Positions 1 to 12,011 are shown, numbered from the stretch's first letter. The stretch: DNA of 44,973 nucleotides from Candidatus Norongarragalina meridionalis (GCA_902384935.1 CABMDO010000015.1:1-44973), one strand, 5' to 3'. Translations and numbers: made by a program. Notes: generated by a model not told the origin, from the letters alone.

Positions 1-2
1 AG

Positions 3-1820
3 TTCGACCACATGCGCGTCGGCTTGTGCGCCATCGACCAGAAGATGGTTGACAGCGAGAAGAGCGGAATAATGTTCACGGCGGATCCGATGACCGAGGA
101 CAGGAGCGCCATAGTCATCGAGGCGGGATTCGGGCTCGGCGAAGCGATTGTTTCGGGAATGGTGACGCCCGACAGGTACATAGTCGACAGGGAGTCGTTC
201 GCGATACGCGAGAAGGACATCGCGAAACAGGACATCATGATAGTGCGCGCGGCAAACGGAGGCGACGACACAATCGACGTTCCCGAGGAGATGCGCGAGG
301 CGCAGAAGATCACGGACGACGACATAGTGGCGCTCGCGAAAATCGGCAGGAAGCTCGACGAGCACTATGCGTTCCCTCAGGACGTTGAATGGGCTATTGA
401 GAAGGGGAAGTGCTACATCGTGCAGACGCGCGCGATTACAACTCTCGGGAAGAAGAAAAAGGAGGAGGAGGCGAAACCCGCCGCGGCTTCTTCTTCTGGA
501 AGCGGCGAGGCTTTGCTAAGAGGAATGGGTGCGTCGCCGGGCGTGGCGTCCGGACCAGTGAAGATAGTCATGGACGCGTCGGAGATAGATCGCGTTCTGA
601 AGGGTGACGTGCTCGTCGCGCACATGACTTCGCCCGACTACGTGCCCGCGATGAAGCGCGCCGCCGCGATTGTTACGGACGCTGGCGGAATGACGTGCCA
701 CGCGGCTATTGTTTCCCGCGAGCTGGGCGTGCCGTGCATCGTAGGCACGAAAGAAGCGACGTCGAAGCTGAAGGACGGGCAGGTTATCACCGTAGACGCG
801 AAGCGCGGAATAGTCTACGACGGCGAGGTTGCAATCGAGGGAGCAAAATCCGCTTCCGCTCCGGCAAACGACGGACAGCAGGCAACGGTGGTAAACGTCA
901 CCGCCGCGCCGAGCCACGTCGTAACCGGCACGAAGATTTACGTCAACATCGCGGAAACCGAGAAAGCCGAGGAAGTCGGCGCAAAGGATTGCGACGGCGT
1001 CGGATTGCTCAGGGCGGAGTTCATGATCGCGGGATTGGGCGTGCACCCGAAGAAACTCGTTGCGGAGCACCGAGAGCAGGAGTTCATCGACGCGCTCGCC
1101 AACGGCCTGCGCACGGTGTGCTCGGCGTTCTACCCGCGGCCCGTGATATACAGGGCAACCGACTTCAAAACCAACGAGTACCGCAACCTCGAAGGAGGCG
1201 CGGAGTACGAGCCGCAGGAAGAGAATCCGATGATAGGGTACCGCGGCTGCTTCCGCTACGTCAAGGATCCCGACGTGTTCCGCATGGAGCTGCGCGCCAT
1301 CAAGAAGGTGCGCGAGGAGTTCGGGATGAAGAACCTCTGGCTGATGATTCCGTTCGTTCGCACGCTGCACGAACTGGAAGTGTGCAAGAAGCTCACGGAA
1401 GAGGAGGGGCTGCCGCGCAGCTACGACTTCAAGTTCGGAATCATGTGCGAGGTTCCTTCGACGGTCGTCCTCGCCGAGGAATTCTGCGGAATCGGAATCG
1501 ACTTCATGAGCATCGGCAGCAACGATTTGACGCAATTGACGCTCGGCGTCGACCGCGACTCGACGATAGTTGCCGAGGACTTCGACGAACGCGACCCTTC
1601 GATCATGAAAAGCGTCAAGGCGGTAATCGACGGATGCCACAAGCACGGCGTGCGCGTCGGAATCTGCGGGCAGGCGCCGTCGGTCTATCCGGAATTCGCA
1701 GAGGCACTAGTTGAATACGGAATCGACAGCATCTCCGTGAACCCCGACGTGATCGAAGTCACGCGGCGCATCGTGGCTAGCGCCGAAATGAAAGCCCTGC
1801 TCAAGAAAGCGCGCAGTTGA
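3..1820 (+). CDS. ppsA: Phosphoenolpyruvate synthase, C-terminal part (5' end outside window)
   Basis: ORF open to the window edge; phospho-His domain GGMTCHAAIVSRELGVPCIVGT and PEP-utiliser C-terminal barrel (GSNDLTQLTLGVDRDS, GICGQAPS). Confidence 0.95.
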   Translation, partial: FDHMRVGLCAIDQKMVDSEKSGIMFTADPMTEDRSAIVIEAGFGLGEAIVSGMVTPDRYIVDRESFAIREKDIAKQDIMIVRAANGGDDTIDVPEEMREAQKITDDDIVALAKIGRKLDEHYAFPQDVEWAIEKGKCYIVQTRAITTLGKKKKEEEAKPAAASSSGSGEALLRGMGASPGVASGPVKIVMDASEIDRVLKGDVLVAHMTSPDYVPAMKRAAAIVTDAGGMTCHAAIVSRELGVPCIVGTKEATSKLKDGQVITVDAKRGIVYDGEVAIEGAKSASAPANDGQQATVVNVTAAPSHVVTGTKIYVNIAETEKAEEVGAKDCDGVGLLRAEFMIAGLGVHPKKLVAEHREQEFIDALANGLRTVCSAFYPRPVIYRATDFKTNEYRNLEGGAEYEPQEENPMIGYRGCFRYVKDPDVFRMELRAIKKVREEFGMKNLWLMIPFVRTLHELEVCKKLTEEEGLPRSYDFKFGIMCEVPSTVVLAEEFCGIGIDFMSIGSNDLTQLTLGVDRDSTIVAEDFDERDPSIMKSVKAVIDGCHKHGVRVGICGQAPSVYPEFAEALVEYGIDSISVNPDVIEVTRRIVASAEMKALLKKARS

Positions 1821-1831
1821 TTTTTCAGCGG

Positions 1832-2256
1832 TTACACGAGGACGCTCATGACCACGTCGAGCCGCTCCACGGTGCCCAAGGGCTTGCCCGAGGAATCCAC
1901 GACGGGTATACGCTTGAGGTTGAACCTGCGGAGGGTTTCCGCCGCCTTGGAAACGTCGTCTTCTTCGGACAGCGTCTTGGGCCGCAGCGTCATTATGTCG
2001 GCGACCTTAGTGTCCGCGAGCGCCTGCGTCTTCTACTTCATCTTGTAGAATTCATCGTCGCCCCTCGCAAAAGAGGAAACCTTGAGATAGAAAGCGCGCA
2101 GCAGGTCGCCGTCCGTCAGTATGCCCGCGAGTTTTCCGTCGTCCAGCACCAGCATTACCGGTTTGCACTGTTTCGCCATCGCGGCGCACGCGTCGCGCAC
2201 CGTGGCGTCGTGGTCGATCGAAAGGAACCCCTTGCGCATCACGTCTCGGACTTTTT

Positions 2257-2260
<4 letters not shown>
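1832..2260 (-). pseudogene. Two-CBS-domain protein interrupted by an in-frame TAG at 2033-2035
   Basis: ORF 2033..2260 (MKKVRDVMRKGFLSIDHDATVRDACAAM...) is followed in the same frame, after TAG, by KTQALADTKVADIMTLRPKTLSEEDDVSKAAETLRRFNLKRIPVVDSSGKPLGTVERLDVVMSVLV-stop, i.e. the second CBS repeat. Confidence 0.8.
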
Positions 2261-4887
<2,627 letters not shown>

Positions 4888-4928
4888 AAACAAACACCTA
4901 TTTAAGTAAATGACGGATAATTTAAAGC

Positions 4929-5918
4929 ATGTTCGCACAGCTTAGCACGCTGATTCTGGTGCTGCTCGTACTGGGCTACGCCAACATGCGGCTCATCCGC
5001 GAGCTCGGCGTGCTGTCGATTTACCTCAAACTGCCGAAATTCTTCATCGCGTTCATACTGCTGGGCTTGGGAACGTCCCTTCCCGACACGTTCGTCGCCG
5101 CCAACGCGGCGGCGCGCGGGCAGCTGCCGCTGGTGATAGGCTCCATCATAGGCGCGAACATAATCGTGCTCTGCCTTGTGCTGGGCATCGTGACCATCGT
5201 GAAGGGCAACTTCCGCGTGCGCGAGAAAACCATCCTCGAGAACGTCGGGTGGATTTTCTTCGTAATCATGATTCCGTTCTTCCTGCTCGTGGACGGCCGC
5301 CTCACTTTCCTGGAAGGCATAATCCTGCTCGTGGTATACCTGATGTACGTCTATAACGTGAAGGAGCAGGAAACGTTCCACAAGAAGACGGGCGGCATCC
5401 AGCTCGAACTCGGCGACGAAGCGCCGAAGGCGAGTTATTACCGCCACGGCAAGGAGCGCGCGATCGCCAAGGCGCTCGTCTATTTGGGAATCATCGTCAT
5501 CGCCGCGGACATCGTGGTTACGCAGGCCGTCGACATCAGCCACATGCTGGGCATACCCGAGATGGTGATAGGTTTCGGCGTCGTCGCGCTGGGCATCACC
5601 GTGCCGGAGCTCATACTGAACCTGAACGCCCTTAAGCAGAAGGAGGAGGAGGTAATCTGGGGCGACATCATAGGCAGCTTCATCACCGAACTCACGTTCG
5701 TCCTGGGAGTCGCGGCGCTGTTCAACGCCGGAGACAAGGCGTTCAACTTCGGGGACGCTCTCGTCGGATACGCTTTCATGGCAATCTCGTTCCTGCTCGT
5801 GTTCTTCTTCACTTACAACAAGAAGCAGCTGACGCGCTCCGAGGGCGTCGCGCTCATCCTGCTCTATCTGGTGTCGCTGAGCCTCGTTTTCGACCTCGCG
5901 GTGTTCGGAGGCGCCTGA
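4929..5918 (+). CDS. Sodium/calcium exchanger family membrane protein
   Basis: Two homologous hydrophobic halves with GLGTSLPDTFVAANAAARGQ and VALGITVPELILNLNALKQ alpha-repeat motifs. Confidence 0.88.
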   Translation: MFAQLSTLILVLLVLGYANMRLIRELGVLSIYLKLPKFFIAFILLGLGTSLPDTFVAANAAARGQLPLVIGSIIGANIIVLCLVLGIVTIVKGNFRVREKTILENVGWIFFVIMIPFFLLVDGRLTFLEGIILLVVYLMYVYNVKEQETFHKKTGGIQLELGDEAPKASYYRHGKERAIAKALVYLGIIVIAADIVVTQAVDISHMLGIPEMVIGFGVVALGITVPELILNLNALKQKEEEVIWGDIIGSFITELTFVLGVAALFNAGDKAFNFGDALVGYAFMAISFLLVFFFTYNKKQLTRSEGVALILLYLVSLSLVFDLAVFGGA

Positions 5919-5919
5919 G

Positions 5920-7119
5920 ATGCCCGAACAATCAAAGGAAATGTACGACTTCAAGAAGCAGATAGAGGCGCTGAAGAAATTCAGGGGAAGAGGAACCGAA
6001 CTCATCAGCGTTTACATGCCGCCGGAGTATCCCGTGGCGGACATGGCGTCGAAGCTGCGCGAGGAGTTCGGACAGGCGGGAAACATCAAGAGCAAGAGCA
6101 CACAGAAGAACGTGCAGGCGGCGCTCGAGAAAATCATGCACTTCATCAAGGGAGTGCACAAGGCGCCGCCAAACGGAATCGCCATATTCTGCGGCAACAT
6201 TTCGGAAACCGAAGGCAAGGTGGACATGCGCATCTACTCGGTAGTGCCGCCGGTGCCTCTTACCGTCGGATTCTACAGATGCGAATCGACGTTCGTCATA
6301 GAACCGTTGGAGGAGATGCTCGGGCAGACGGGCTGCTACGGGCTCGTCGTAATGGACGGCAAGGAAGCGACGGTAGCCACGCTGAAGGGCAAGCAGATAA
6401 AAGTAATCAAGAAGATGAACAGCACGGCGCACCAGAAGGTGCAGAAAGGTGGGCAGTCCGCCAACAGGTACGACCGCCTGCACGTGGAGGGAGTGGAATA
6501 CTACTACAAGCGCGTCGGCGAGGCGATGGACGCGTTCCTTTCTGAAAAGAACTTCAAGGGCGTCATCGTGGGCGGCCCTGGGCCCGCGAAGGAGGACTTC
6601 CTGAAAACCAAGCCGTTCAACTACCAGCTGAAGATACTCGGCATGGTGGACACGGGCTACACGGACGAATTCGGGTTGCGCGAGATTCTCGAAAAATCGG
6701 GCGATATCATCTCCGAGCAGGAATCCATTGTCGAGAAAAAGCTGCTCGACTCGTTCATGAAGGCGATTTCCGAGAACGGGCTCGTCGTCTACGGCTATGA
6801 TGAAATAAAGGCGGCGCTTCTCAGCCGCCAGGTAGAACGCCTGCTGGTTTCCGAAGCTTTGGAGCTGCACTGGGTTACGTTTTCGTGCGAGGGATGCGGA
6901 AAAACCAAGGAGCGCATGATCGAGGGCCCTGTTCAGGAGGAACCGTGCGAATGCGGCGGCATATGGAAAGTCAAGGCGGAAATCGACGTCGCAAACGAGC
7001 TCATCGGCATCGCGGAAGAGCAGGGCGTTCCCGTTGAAATGATATCCACCGAAACCGCGGAAGGGGCGCAGTTCCGCGGAACTTTCCGCGGCGTGGGCGC
7101 GTTCCTGAGATACAAGTGA
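5920..7119 (+). CDS. prf1: Peptide chain release factor aRF1
   Basis: NIKS motif (GNIKSKSTQKNVQ) and GGQ motif (QKGGQSANRYDR); C-terminal zinc-ribbon-like cysteines. Confidence 0.97.
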   Translation: MPEQSKEMYDFKKQIEALKKFRGRGTELISVYMPPEYPVADMASKLREEFGQAGNIKSKSTQKNVQAALEKIMHFIKGVHKAPPNGIAIFCGNISETEGKVDMRIYSVVPPVPLTVGFYRCESTFVIEPLEEMLGQTGCYGLVVMDGKEATVATLKGKQIKVIKKMNSTAHQKVQKGGQSANRYDRLHVEGVEYYYKRVGEAMDAFLSEKNFKGVIVGGPGPAKEDFLKTKPFNYQLKILGMVDTGYTDEFGLREILEKSGDIISEQESIVEKKLLDSFMKAISENGLVVYGYDEIKAALLSRQVERLLVSEALELHWVTFSCEGCGKTKERMIEGPVQEEPCECGGIWKVKAEIDVANELIGIAEEQGVPVEMISTETAEGAQFRGTFRGVGAFLRYK

Positions 7120-7123
7120 TGAC

Positions 7124-8212
7124 GTGGAATTCACGCCCGACACATTTTTCGTCGAGGAAATAACCTCGGACGGGGTAATCCTCGAACTCGGCAAGGCGTA
7201 TTCCTTCGAAAAGCCCGCGCCCGAACGCGACTTCTTCACCCACTTCGTTTTGCAGAAGCGGGAATGGAACACGGTTCAGGCGCTCGGCGCAATAGCGCGC
7301 AATCTTCATGTAAAACCGTCCCGTTTCGATTTCGCTGGCACCAAGGACAGGCAGGCTACCACGACGCAGCTGTGCAGCGTTTTCGCGCTTCCTGCCGAGC
7401 GCTTGTTGCAAGCCAGGGTAAAGGACGTGCAAATAAACGGCGCGTGGAAAGCCGACGCCAAAGTCCGCCTCGGAAACCTGCTCGGAAACCGCTTCACCAT
7501 CAAAACCGACAAGCCTGTCAACCCAGTCGCATCGTTCTCCAACTATTTCGGCGAGCAGCGCTTCGGCTCCGGAAGGAAGAACACCGCGAAAATCGGCAAG
7601 CTGATTTTGCAGGGAGACTACGAAGCCGCAGTGCGTTCCTATCTGTGCGATTCCGAAGGCGAGGAGAACGTTGATGCGGTCCGCGCCCGCGAAACCCTCC
7701 TCGGCGAAGGGGATTTTGCCGCAGCGGCGGTTTATTTCCCGCACCACCTGAAATACGAAATAACCATGCTCCGCTCCCTTTCATCCAAACCCACCGATTT
7801 CATCGCTGCAATACGCGCCCTTCCCCGCTCGCTTCAACTGATGTTCGTCCACGCGTTCCAGTCCGATTTGTTCAACAAGCGCATCGACTTGAGGCTGCCT
7901 CCGAGTGCGACTTGCGGGAGGGATGCCCACGGTTTTCCATCAGCCGCAACAGAAGGCACGGACTTTACTCTCGGAAACGTCATCGGCTACTCCAGCGTTA
8001 TCAGCGAGGACGAGCGCATTCTTCTGGAAGCAGAGGGGCTGAGCCAAGAAGCATTCAGGCTGAAGGCGATGCCGGAGCTTTCCGCGAAGGGAACCCTCCG
8101 TTTGCTGGAGGCGCCCGTGATGAACTTCGAGAACGTCGAAGGAGGAATCCGCTTCGCGTTGCCGAAGGGATGCTACGCCACGGTTGCCGTGAAGTACATT
8201 CTAAACGAATGA
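7124..8212 (+). CDS. truD: tRNA pseudouridine synthase TruD family
   Basis: FDFAGTKDRQATTTQ catalytic motif, NYFGEQRFGSG motif; GTG start. Confidence 0.93.
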   Translation: MEFTPDTFFVEEITSDGVILELGKAYSFEKPAPERDFFTHFVLQKREWNTVQALGAIARNLHVKPSRFDFAGTKDRQATTTQLCSVFALPAERLLQARVKDVQINGAWKADAKVRLGNLLGNRFTIKTDKPVNPVASFSNYFGEQRFGSGRKNTAKIGKLILQGDYEAAVRSYLCDSEGEENVDAVRARETLLGEGDFAAAAVYFPHHLKYEITMLRSLSSKPTDFIAAIRALPRSLQLMFVHAFQSDLFNKRIDLRLPPSATCGRDAHGFPSAATEGTDFTLGNVIGYSSVISEDERILLEAEGLSQEAFRLKAMPELSAKGTLRLLEAPVMNFENVEGGIRFALPKGCYATVAVKYILNE

Positions 8213-8267
8213 CAGTGGAAAGGACGGGTCACGAAACTATTTTTTAAAGAAACGCAGTCAGTCGCTC

Positions 8268-8912
8268 GTGCAAGTAACCATACCCGAAGAATTTTCGCAC
8301 GATCTGGCTGAAGAAACCGGACTGCACGCTGGCGATGGCAGCATGAACTATTATTCGGGAAACGGGCTCTATTCCCTGCGGGGAAACAAGAAAACCGACG
8401 CCGCGTTTTATTCCGAAATCGTACTGCCGCTTTACGAACAGATTTACTCGTTTAGACCCATTCTGCGGAAGTGGAGGGAAGTCATAGGCTTTCAGGTTGC
8501 CTCAAGCGTGTTGGTGGCGTTCAAACAACAACTTGGCCTTCCGATTGGACCAAAAAACGAGCTGCCCATACCAAAATGGGTTTGGGACAACGGTTTCGAA
8601 ACCGATTTCGTCAGAGGAGTTTTTGAAACCGACGGCTGCGTCTATCTTGAAAACAAGAATGGCAGGAAATATCCGCGAATGGAAATTTCCACCACGTCCG
8701 AACAGTTGGCGAAGGATTTGGCAGTCGCCATCGAAAAGCAGGGCATTCCGACGTCATACTGGAAACAAAGCTACTCGAACGACTGGAAGCCGCTCCATCA
8801 CGTATGCGTTAGAGGAATAGAAAACACGCGGCGTTGGATGGAAAAAATAGGAACAAACCATCCCACACAAAAGGCAAAACTATCCGCAGTCCGCGAGTTG
8901 CGAACGCTTTAA
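8268..8912 (+). CDS. Free-standing LAGLIDADG-family homing endonuclease
   Basis: Two LAGLIDADG-like motifs: LAEETGLHAGDGS and FVRGVFETDGCVY, spaced about 105 aa apart; 214 aa. Confidence 0.85.
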   Translation: MQVTIPEEFSHDLAEETGLHAGDGSMNYYSGNGLYSLRGNKKTDAAFYSEIVLPLYEQIYSFRPILRKWREVIGFQVASSVLVAFKQQLGLPIGPKNELPIPKWVWDNGFETDFVRGVFETDGCVYLENKNGRKYPRMEISTTSEQLAKDLAVAIEKQGIPTSYWKQSYSNDWKPLHHVCVRGIENTRRWMEKIGTNHPTQKAKLSAVRELRTL

Positions 8913-8969
8913 ATTGCCTTCCGCCCAAATAATGTCCAGGCCCCGGTAGCTCAGCCGGCAGAGCGACTG

Positions 8970-8995
8970 TTTTCGTTTCCAAAACGAAAGTCGAA
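8970..8995 (+). other. tRNA intron 1, non-canonical position 30/31
   Basis: 4-bp central helix CGAC(8964-8967)/GTCG(8990-8993), 3-nt bulges TG^T and AA^A, inner 8-bp helix TTTCGTTT/AAACGAAA with CCA loop. Confidence 0.82.
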
Positions 8996-9002
8996 ACTGT
9001 TA

Positions 9003-9038
9003 GCCGTCTAAGAGCTCCGAAAGGAGAGGAAGGCAGAA
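9003..9038 (+). other. tRNA intron 2, canonical position 37/38
   Basis: Central helix CTGT(8997-9000)/GCAG(9033-9036, one G.U), bulges TA^G and AA^A; contains hairpin CTCC-GAAA-GGAG. Confidence 0.78.
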
Positions 9039-9075
9039 ATCAGTAGGCCGCAGGTTCGAGTCCTGCCCGGGGCGT

Positions 9076-10530
9076 ATGATGGGGCGTATGGCTAGACGCT
9101 ATGAGAAGCTAGACTCGGTTGCTATTAAAATATTTTTTTGTCTGACACTGCTTACATTTTTTGCTAACGCGGATATGGTAGAATACAGGAGCGAAAATGT
9201 CGAAATAGACGGAAACACCTTTCTTGTGACTTTGAGTTACGAGAACACTACATCGGCACCTACCACGCATAGTCTTTTGAAGGTCAGAGTGGAAAGTGAA
9301 AATAAAACTATGGCGAGCGTGGGCTGGGTACGTATTTTAAACGAAGGAAAGGAAGCGGCATGGACGGACATAGAACTAGATTACAGAAATAACTTTTCGC
9401 AAAATTTGACTACAAAGAAACCACTAACTGCCGGAAACTACACTGTTATCCTAGACATCGGATCACACGCGAACAATGTGTTTAATTTTTCAATCTACGA
9501 GTATCCATCCGGGCGAATAGACAAGATCGAAAAAGAAGAGGTAACTCTAACACTCAACGAAGATGGAACTCTGCTCGAGACTATAAGGCAAATTTCTAAA
9601 ATTAACCAGACAGGAGAAATAAGAGTCAAACGCGCACAGCTACGCGGAGGACAGCCGTTTCCACCTGAACACATTATCGACGAGGTAGAGGTCTACAGAG
9701 TGGAAAAATACAAAACGCCGTATTATGAGGTAAGCGAATTATGGCCGGGGGGGTGCGACGGACAGTATGAAATTAACAGAACACGGAACGAAATTCAAAC
9801 ATGTGGGGAGTATCGCGAGTCCATGAACGACATCCAAATGCTGTTTAAAGCTAGGTTAATACCCAGAAACAAAACAATAACGACTGATTGTACTGAAGAG
9901 CAGTATATTAAAGACACAATTAAAATTGCGTTCGATAGACCAAATGTTGAGGTAATTGTCAGACTCAGACCCGGAACAAATATAGAGTTTAATGAAACCT
10001 CTGAAATGGGTTTTGAGGATAACTCGGGAATCGTAACCCCCATGCTAGATAAAAATCCTTGTTTTAAAAGCTCAGAGGGTTGGGATTGCTATGCACGAAT
10101 CGGCAATCTACCCCAAAACAAAACACTTTATTTATCTGCAGAGATCGTTGGTTACAAAAAAGACATACATGAAACAATAAACGCCGAGACAAAGAGAAAA
10201 AAGGAAATTAATGAAAGATACGACGCCGAGATCGCAGTCACGTTGATTATTGGATTCGCGTTGTTTATACTTACTTTAGTAACAATTAAGAAAACTTCTG
10301 ATAACAGCCCAGTTAACATTTATGACGCTACAGGCGCGGCTATACTGACTGTGTTAGCAAGTCAACTTCCATCTTTTGGTGCGGATATGAGGTACGCGGG
10401 CATAAAAGTGTTTATTCCGCTTATAGTGGGACTTGCTACGTTTATCGTACTGTATCTAATGTCTAGGTACAGCGAAAAAACAATAGATCTTAGAGAAAAA
10501 ATACGCGGAATAGTGAATATATCACATTAG
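9076..10530 (+). CDS. Hypothetical surface protein: signal segment, sequon-rich ectodomain, about 3 C-terminal TM helices
   Basis: 484-aa ORF; hydrophobic N-terminus IKIFFCLTLLTFFANA, many N-x-S/T, C-terminal hydrophobic segments; visibly more AT-rich than neighbours. Start codon uncertain. Confidence 0.75.
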   Translation: MMGRMARRYEKLDSVAIKIFFCLTLLTFFANADMVEYRSENVEIDGNTFLVTLSYENTTSAPTTHSLLKVRVESENKTMASVGWVRILNEGKEAAWTDIELDYRNNFSQNLTTKKPLTAGNYTVILDIGSHANNVFNFSIYEYPSGRIDKIEKEEVTLTLNEDGTLLETIRQISKINQTGEIRVKRAQLRGGQPFPPEHIIDEVEVYRVEKYKTPYYEVSELWPGGCDGQYEINRTRNEIQTCGEYRESMNDIQMLFKARLIPRNKTITTDCTEEQYIKDTIKIAFDRPNVEVIVRLRPGTNIEFNETSEMGFEDNSGIVTPMLDKNPCFKSSEGWDCYARIGNLPQNKTLYLSAEIVGYKKDIHETINAETKRKKEINERYDAEIAVTLIIGFALFILTLVTIKKTSDNSPVNIYDATGAAILTVLASQLPSFGADMRYAGIKVFIPLIVGLATFIVLYLMSRYSEKTIDLREKIRGIVNISH

Positions 10531-10593
10531 CGGTTATGCTCGCACTTATCTAGTTAAGTCTACTCTTCAACTACGCTGGCTAGTCAATTATAG

Positions 10594-11019
10594 TCAGCCC
10601 GCTATCTTCTCAACTGCCCAGCCAGCCGCAACGTGGACTATCAGCGCGGTTGCCGCCCAAATCGCGAACAGCGACGCGGGAAGGTTGAACAGCAGGTACA
10701 TCGTCATCGAGCCGGGAAGCCCCGCTACCAACCAAACGAGAGCGCCGTATTTCACGCCCGCGCCCTTCTTCGGCAAGCCGTTGCGCACTACCGTATAGAC
10801 GTACGTGAAGAGAGCGCCGGCGATGAGCGCGAACGAAATCGAGTACAGATAGAAGGACATCGGCGGCGCGCCGGGCCCGGGCATCATCACCTTGCTCCAG
10901 ACGTCGAAATACGCGGGATCGGTGTAGTAGCTCATGGTAAGCATCGCTTCCGCCATGTGCACTACCTGCGCAATCACCGCGAAGGCGATTGCGCCGAACA
11001 CGATATTCTTGCAGTTCAT
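10594..11019 (-). CDS. Small multi-pass membrane protein, unknown function
   Basis: 141 aa with about 4 hydrophobic segments; coherent gene-sized ORF. Confidence 0.7.
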   Translation of the reverse strand: MNCKNIVFGAIAFAVIAQVVHMAEAMLTMSYYTDPAYFDVWSKVMMPGPGAPPMSFYLYSISFALIAGALFTYVYTVVRNGLPKKGAGVKYGALVWLVAGLPGSMTMYLLFNLPASLFAIWAATALIVHVAAGWAVEKIAG

Positions 11020-11023
11020 ACGC

Positions 11024-11965
11024 TCACCTCTTTTTCCCGATTAGTTGCGTGTACGCGTAATACGCCGCGCCGAAAACGAGAAGTGCGGCGACTATTATCA
11101 CGATGCTGTCCGTAATTGGAACGGGCTGCGGAGTCGGCATAGGCGTGGGCGTCGGAGTTGGCGCGATGGTCGGCGCCGCGGTGGGCGTCGGCGTCGCAGC
11201 CTGCGCCGCCGCGACGCAATCGAGCGTATTCTTGTCCCACGCGCACTTGCCGTTCGAACACCCGCACGTGCTCCGCGCGGAATCGCGCTGGAAGCAGGAA
11301 TAATAGTCCGCCCACTCGCACGTCGTCACGTCGTTTTCTCCCTTGAGGATGCACAGCTGGCTGCTGCATCCGCCGATTACGCAATCCAGGTCGGTTTCAC
11401 AGCGCGTCAGCACGACGACGGGCGTCGGCGACGGCGTAGTCTGGGGGAAAAGTTGCGGCTGGACTGTCGGCACGGGCGTGGGCTGAACCGCCACCCACTG
11501 CTGCAGGGAAACGCACGCGGCTGCTGCGCGCTGCATCAAATCCGTGAAATCCTGAAGGGTTTCGGTTTCAAAGTAAATCTGGTACTCGGGATTGGACAGC
11601 GTAGGGAGCGGACGGCAGAAGAGGTCCGCCTTCGTGGTGGTCATATTGCCCAGCGCGATCGAACCGAATTTCTTGTAGCGCACGAGGAAGCCGCTCGCGT
11701 TCGCCTGGCCGTCCAAATCGTAGTCCGACAACTGGGTGTTCACGTAAGCGTGGATGCGGTCGTTCGCGTTCAGCGCAAGATGTCCCTCGAACGACGTGTT
11801 CGTATAGTCGACTGGAACCATCAGGATTCCGGGATTCTGCCCGAAATGCGTGTCAACCGCGCTCTTTACGCCCGCGGCGAGCTGCGTCACCTGCGCGGAG
11901 TCGGAATACGCGAAAGCGAAAGCCGAAAGCGCGAGCAACGCGAGAACTGAAAACGAACCTTTCAA
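11024..11965 (-). CDS. Secreted, C-terminally membrane-anchored protein with Pro/Thr-rich stalk
   Basis: KGSFSVLALLALSAFAFA signal peptide (TTG start at 11965 inferred), Cys-rich region, TPTPTAAPTIAPTPTPTPMPTPQP linker, C-terminal TM + GKKR. Confidence 0.8.
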   Translation of the reverse strand: MKGSFSVLALLALSAFAFAYSDSAQVTQLAAGVKSAVDTHFGQNPGILMVPVDYTNTSFEGHLALNANDRIHAYVNTQLSDYDLDGQANASGFLVRYKKFGSIALGNMTTTKADLFCRPLPTLSNPEYQIYFETETLQDFTDLMQRAAAACVSLQQWVAVQPTPVPTVQPQLFPQTTPSPTPVVVLTRCETDLDCVIGGCSSQLCILKGENDVTTCEWADYYSCFQRDSARSTCGCSNGKCAWDKNTLDCVAAAQAATPTPTAAPTIAPTPTPTPMPTPQPVPITDSIVIIVAALLVFGAAYYAYTQLIGKKR

Positions 11966-12011
11966 AACATCACCGAAGCGTTTAATACGCGGCGGTTTTA
12001 AAGGGTTTTTC

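Larger units (their letters stand above)
8940..9074 (+). tRNA. tRNA-Asn(GUU) with two introns (8970-8995 and 9003-9038)
   Basis: Acceptor GCCCCGG/CCGGGGC, D-stem GCTC/GAGC, T arm GCAGG-TTCGAGT-CCTGC. Removing 26 nt + 36 nt gives ACTGA-CTGTTAA-TCAGT, a perfect anticodon arm with GTT; both junctions fold as BHB-like motifs. Confidence 0.87.

Noticed and set aside
516-1646. 376-aa - strand ORF
   Set aside because: Antisense shadow of PEP synthase.
2033-2035. Pyrrolysine or genome-wide amber reassignment
   Set aside because: Several genes in the window use TAG as a natural stop and no Pyl machinery is present here.
5932-7272. 446-aa - strand ORF (also 4902..6005 -)
   Set aside because: Antisense shadows of aRF1 and the exchanger.
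8268-8912. Intein or intron-encoded nuclease within truD or the tRNA
   Set aside because: The ORF lies in its own intergenic space between complete genes and has no splicing-domain motifs.
8940-9074. Single-intron reading as tRNA-Arg(UCG) or an opal-reading UCA tRNA
   Set aside because: Requires a T-T mismatch at 31:39 and no BHB; the two-intron Asn(GUU) reading explains all 62 extra nt with proper pairing and BHB motifs.
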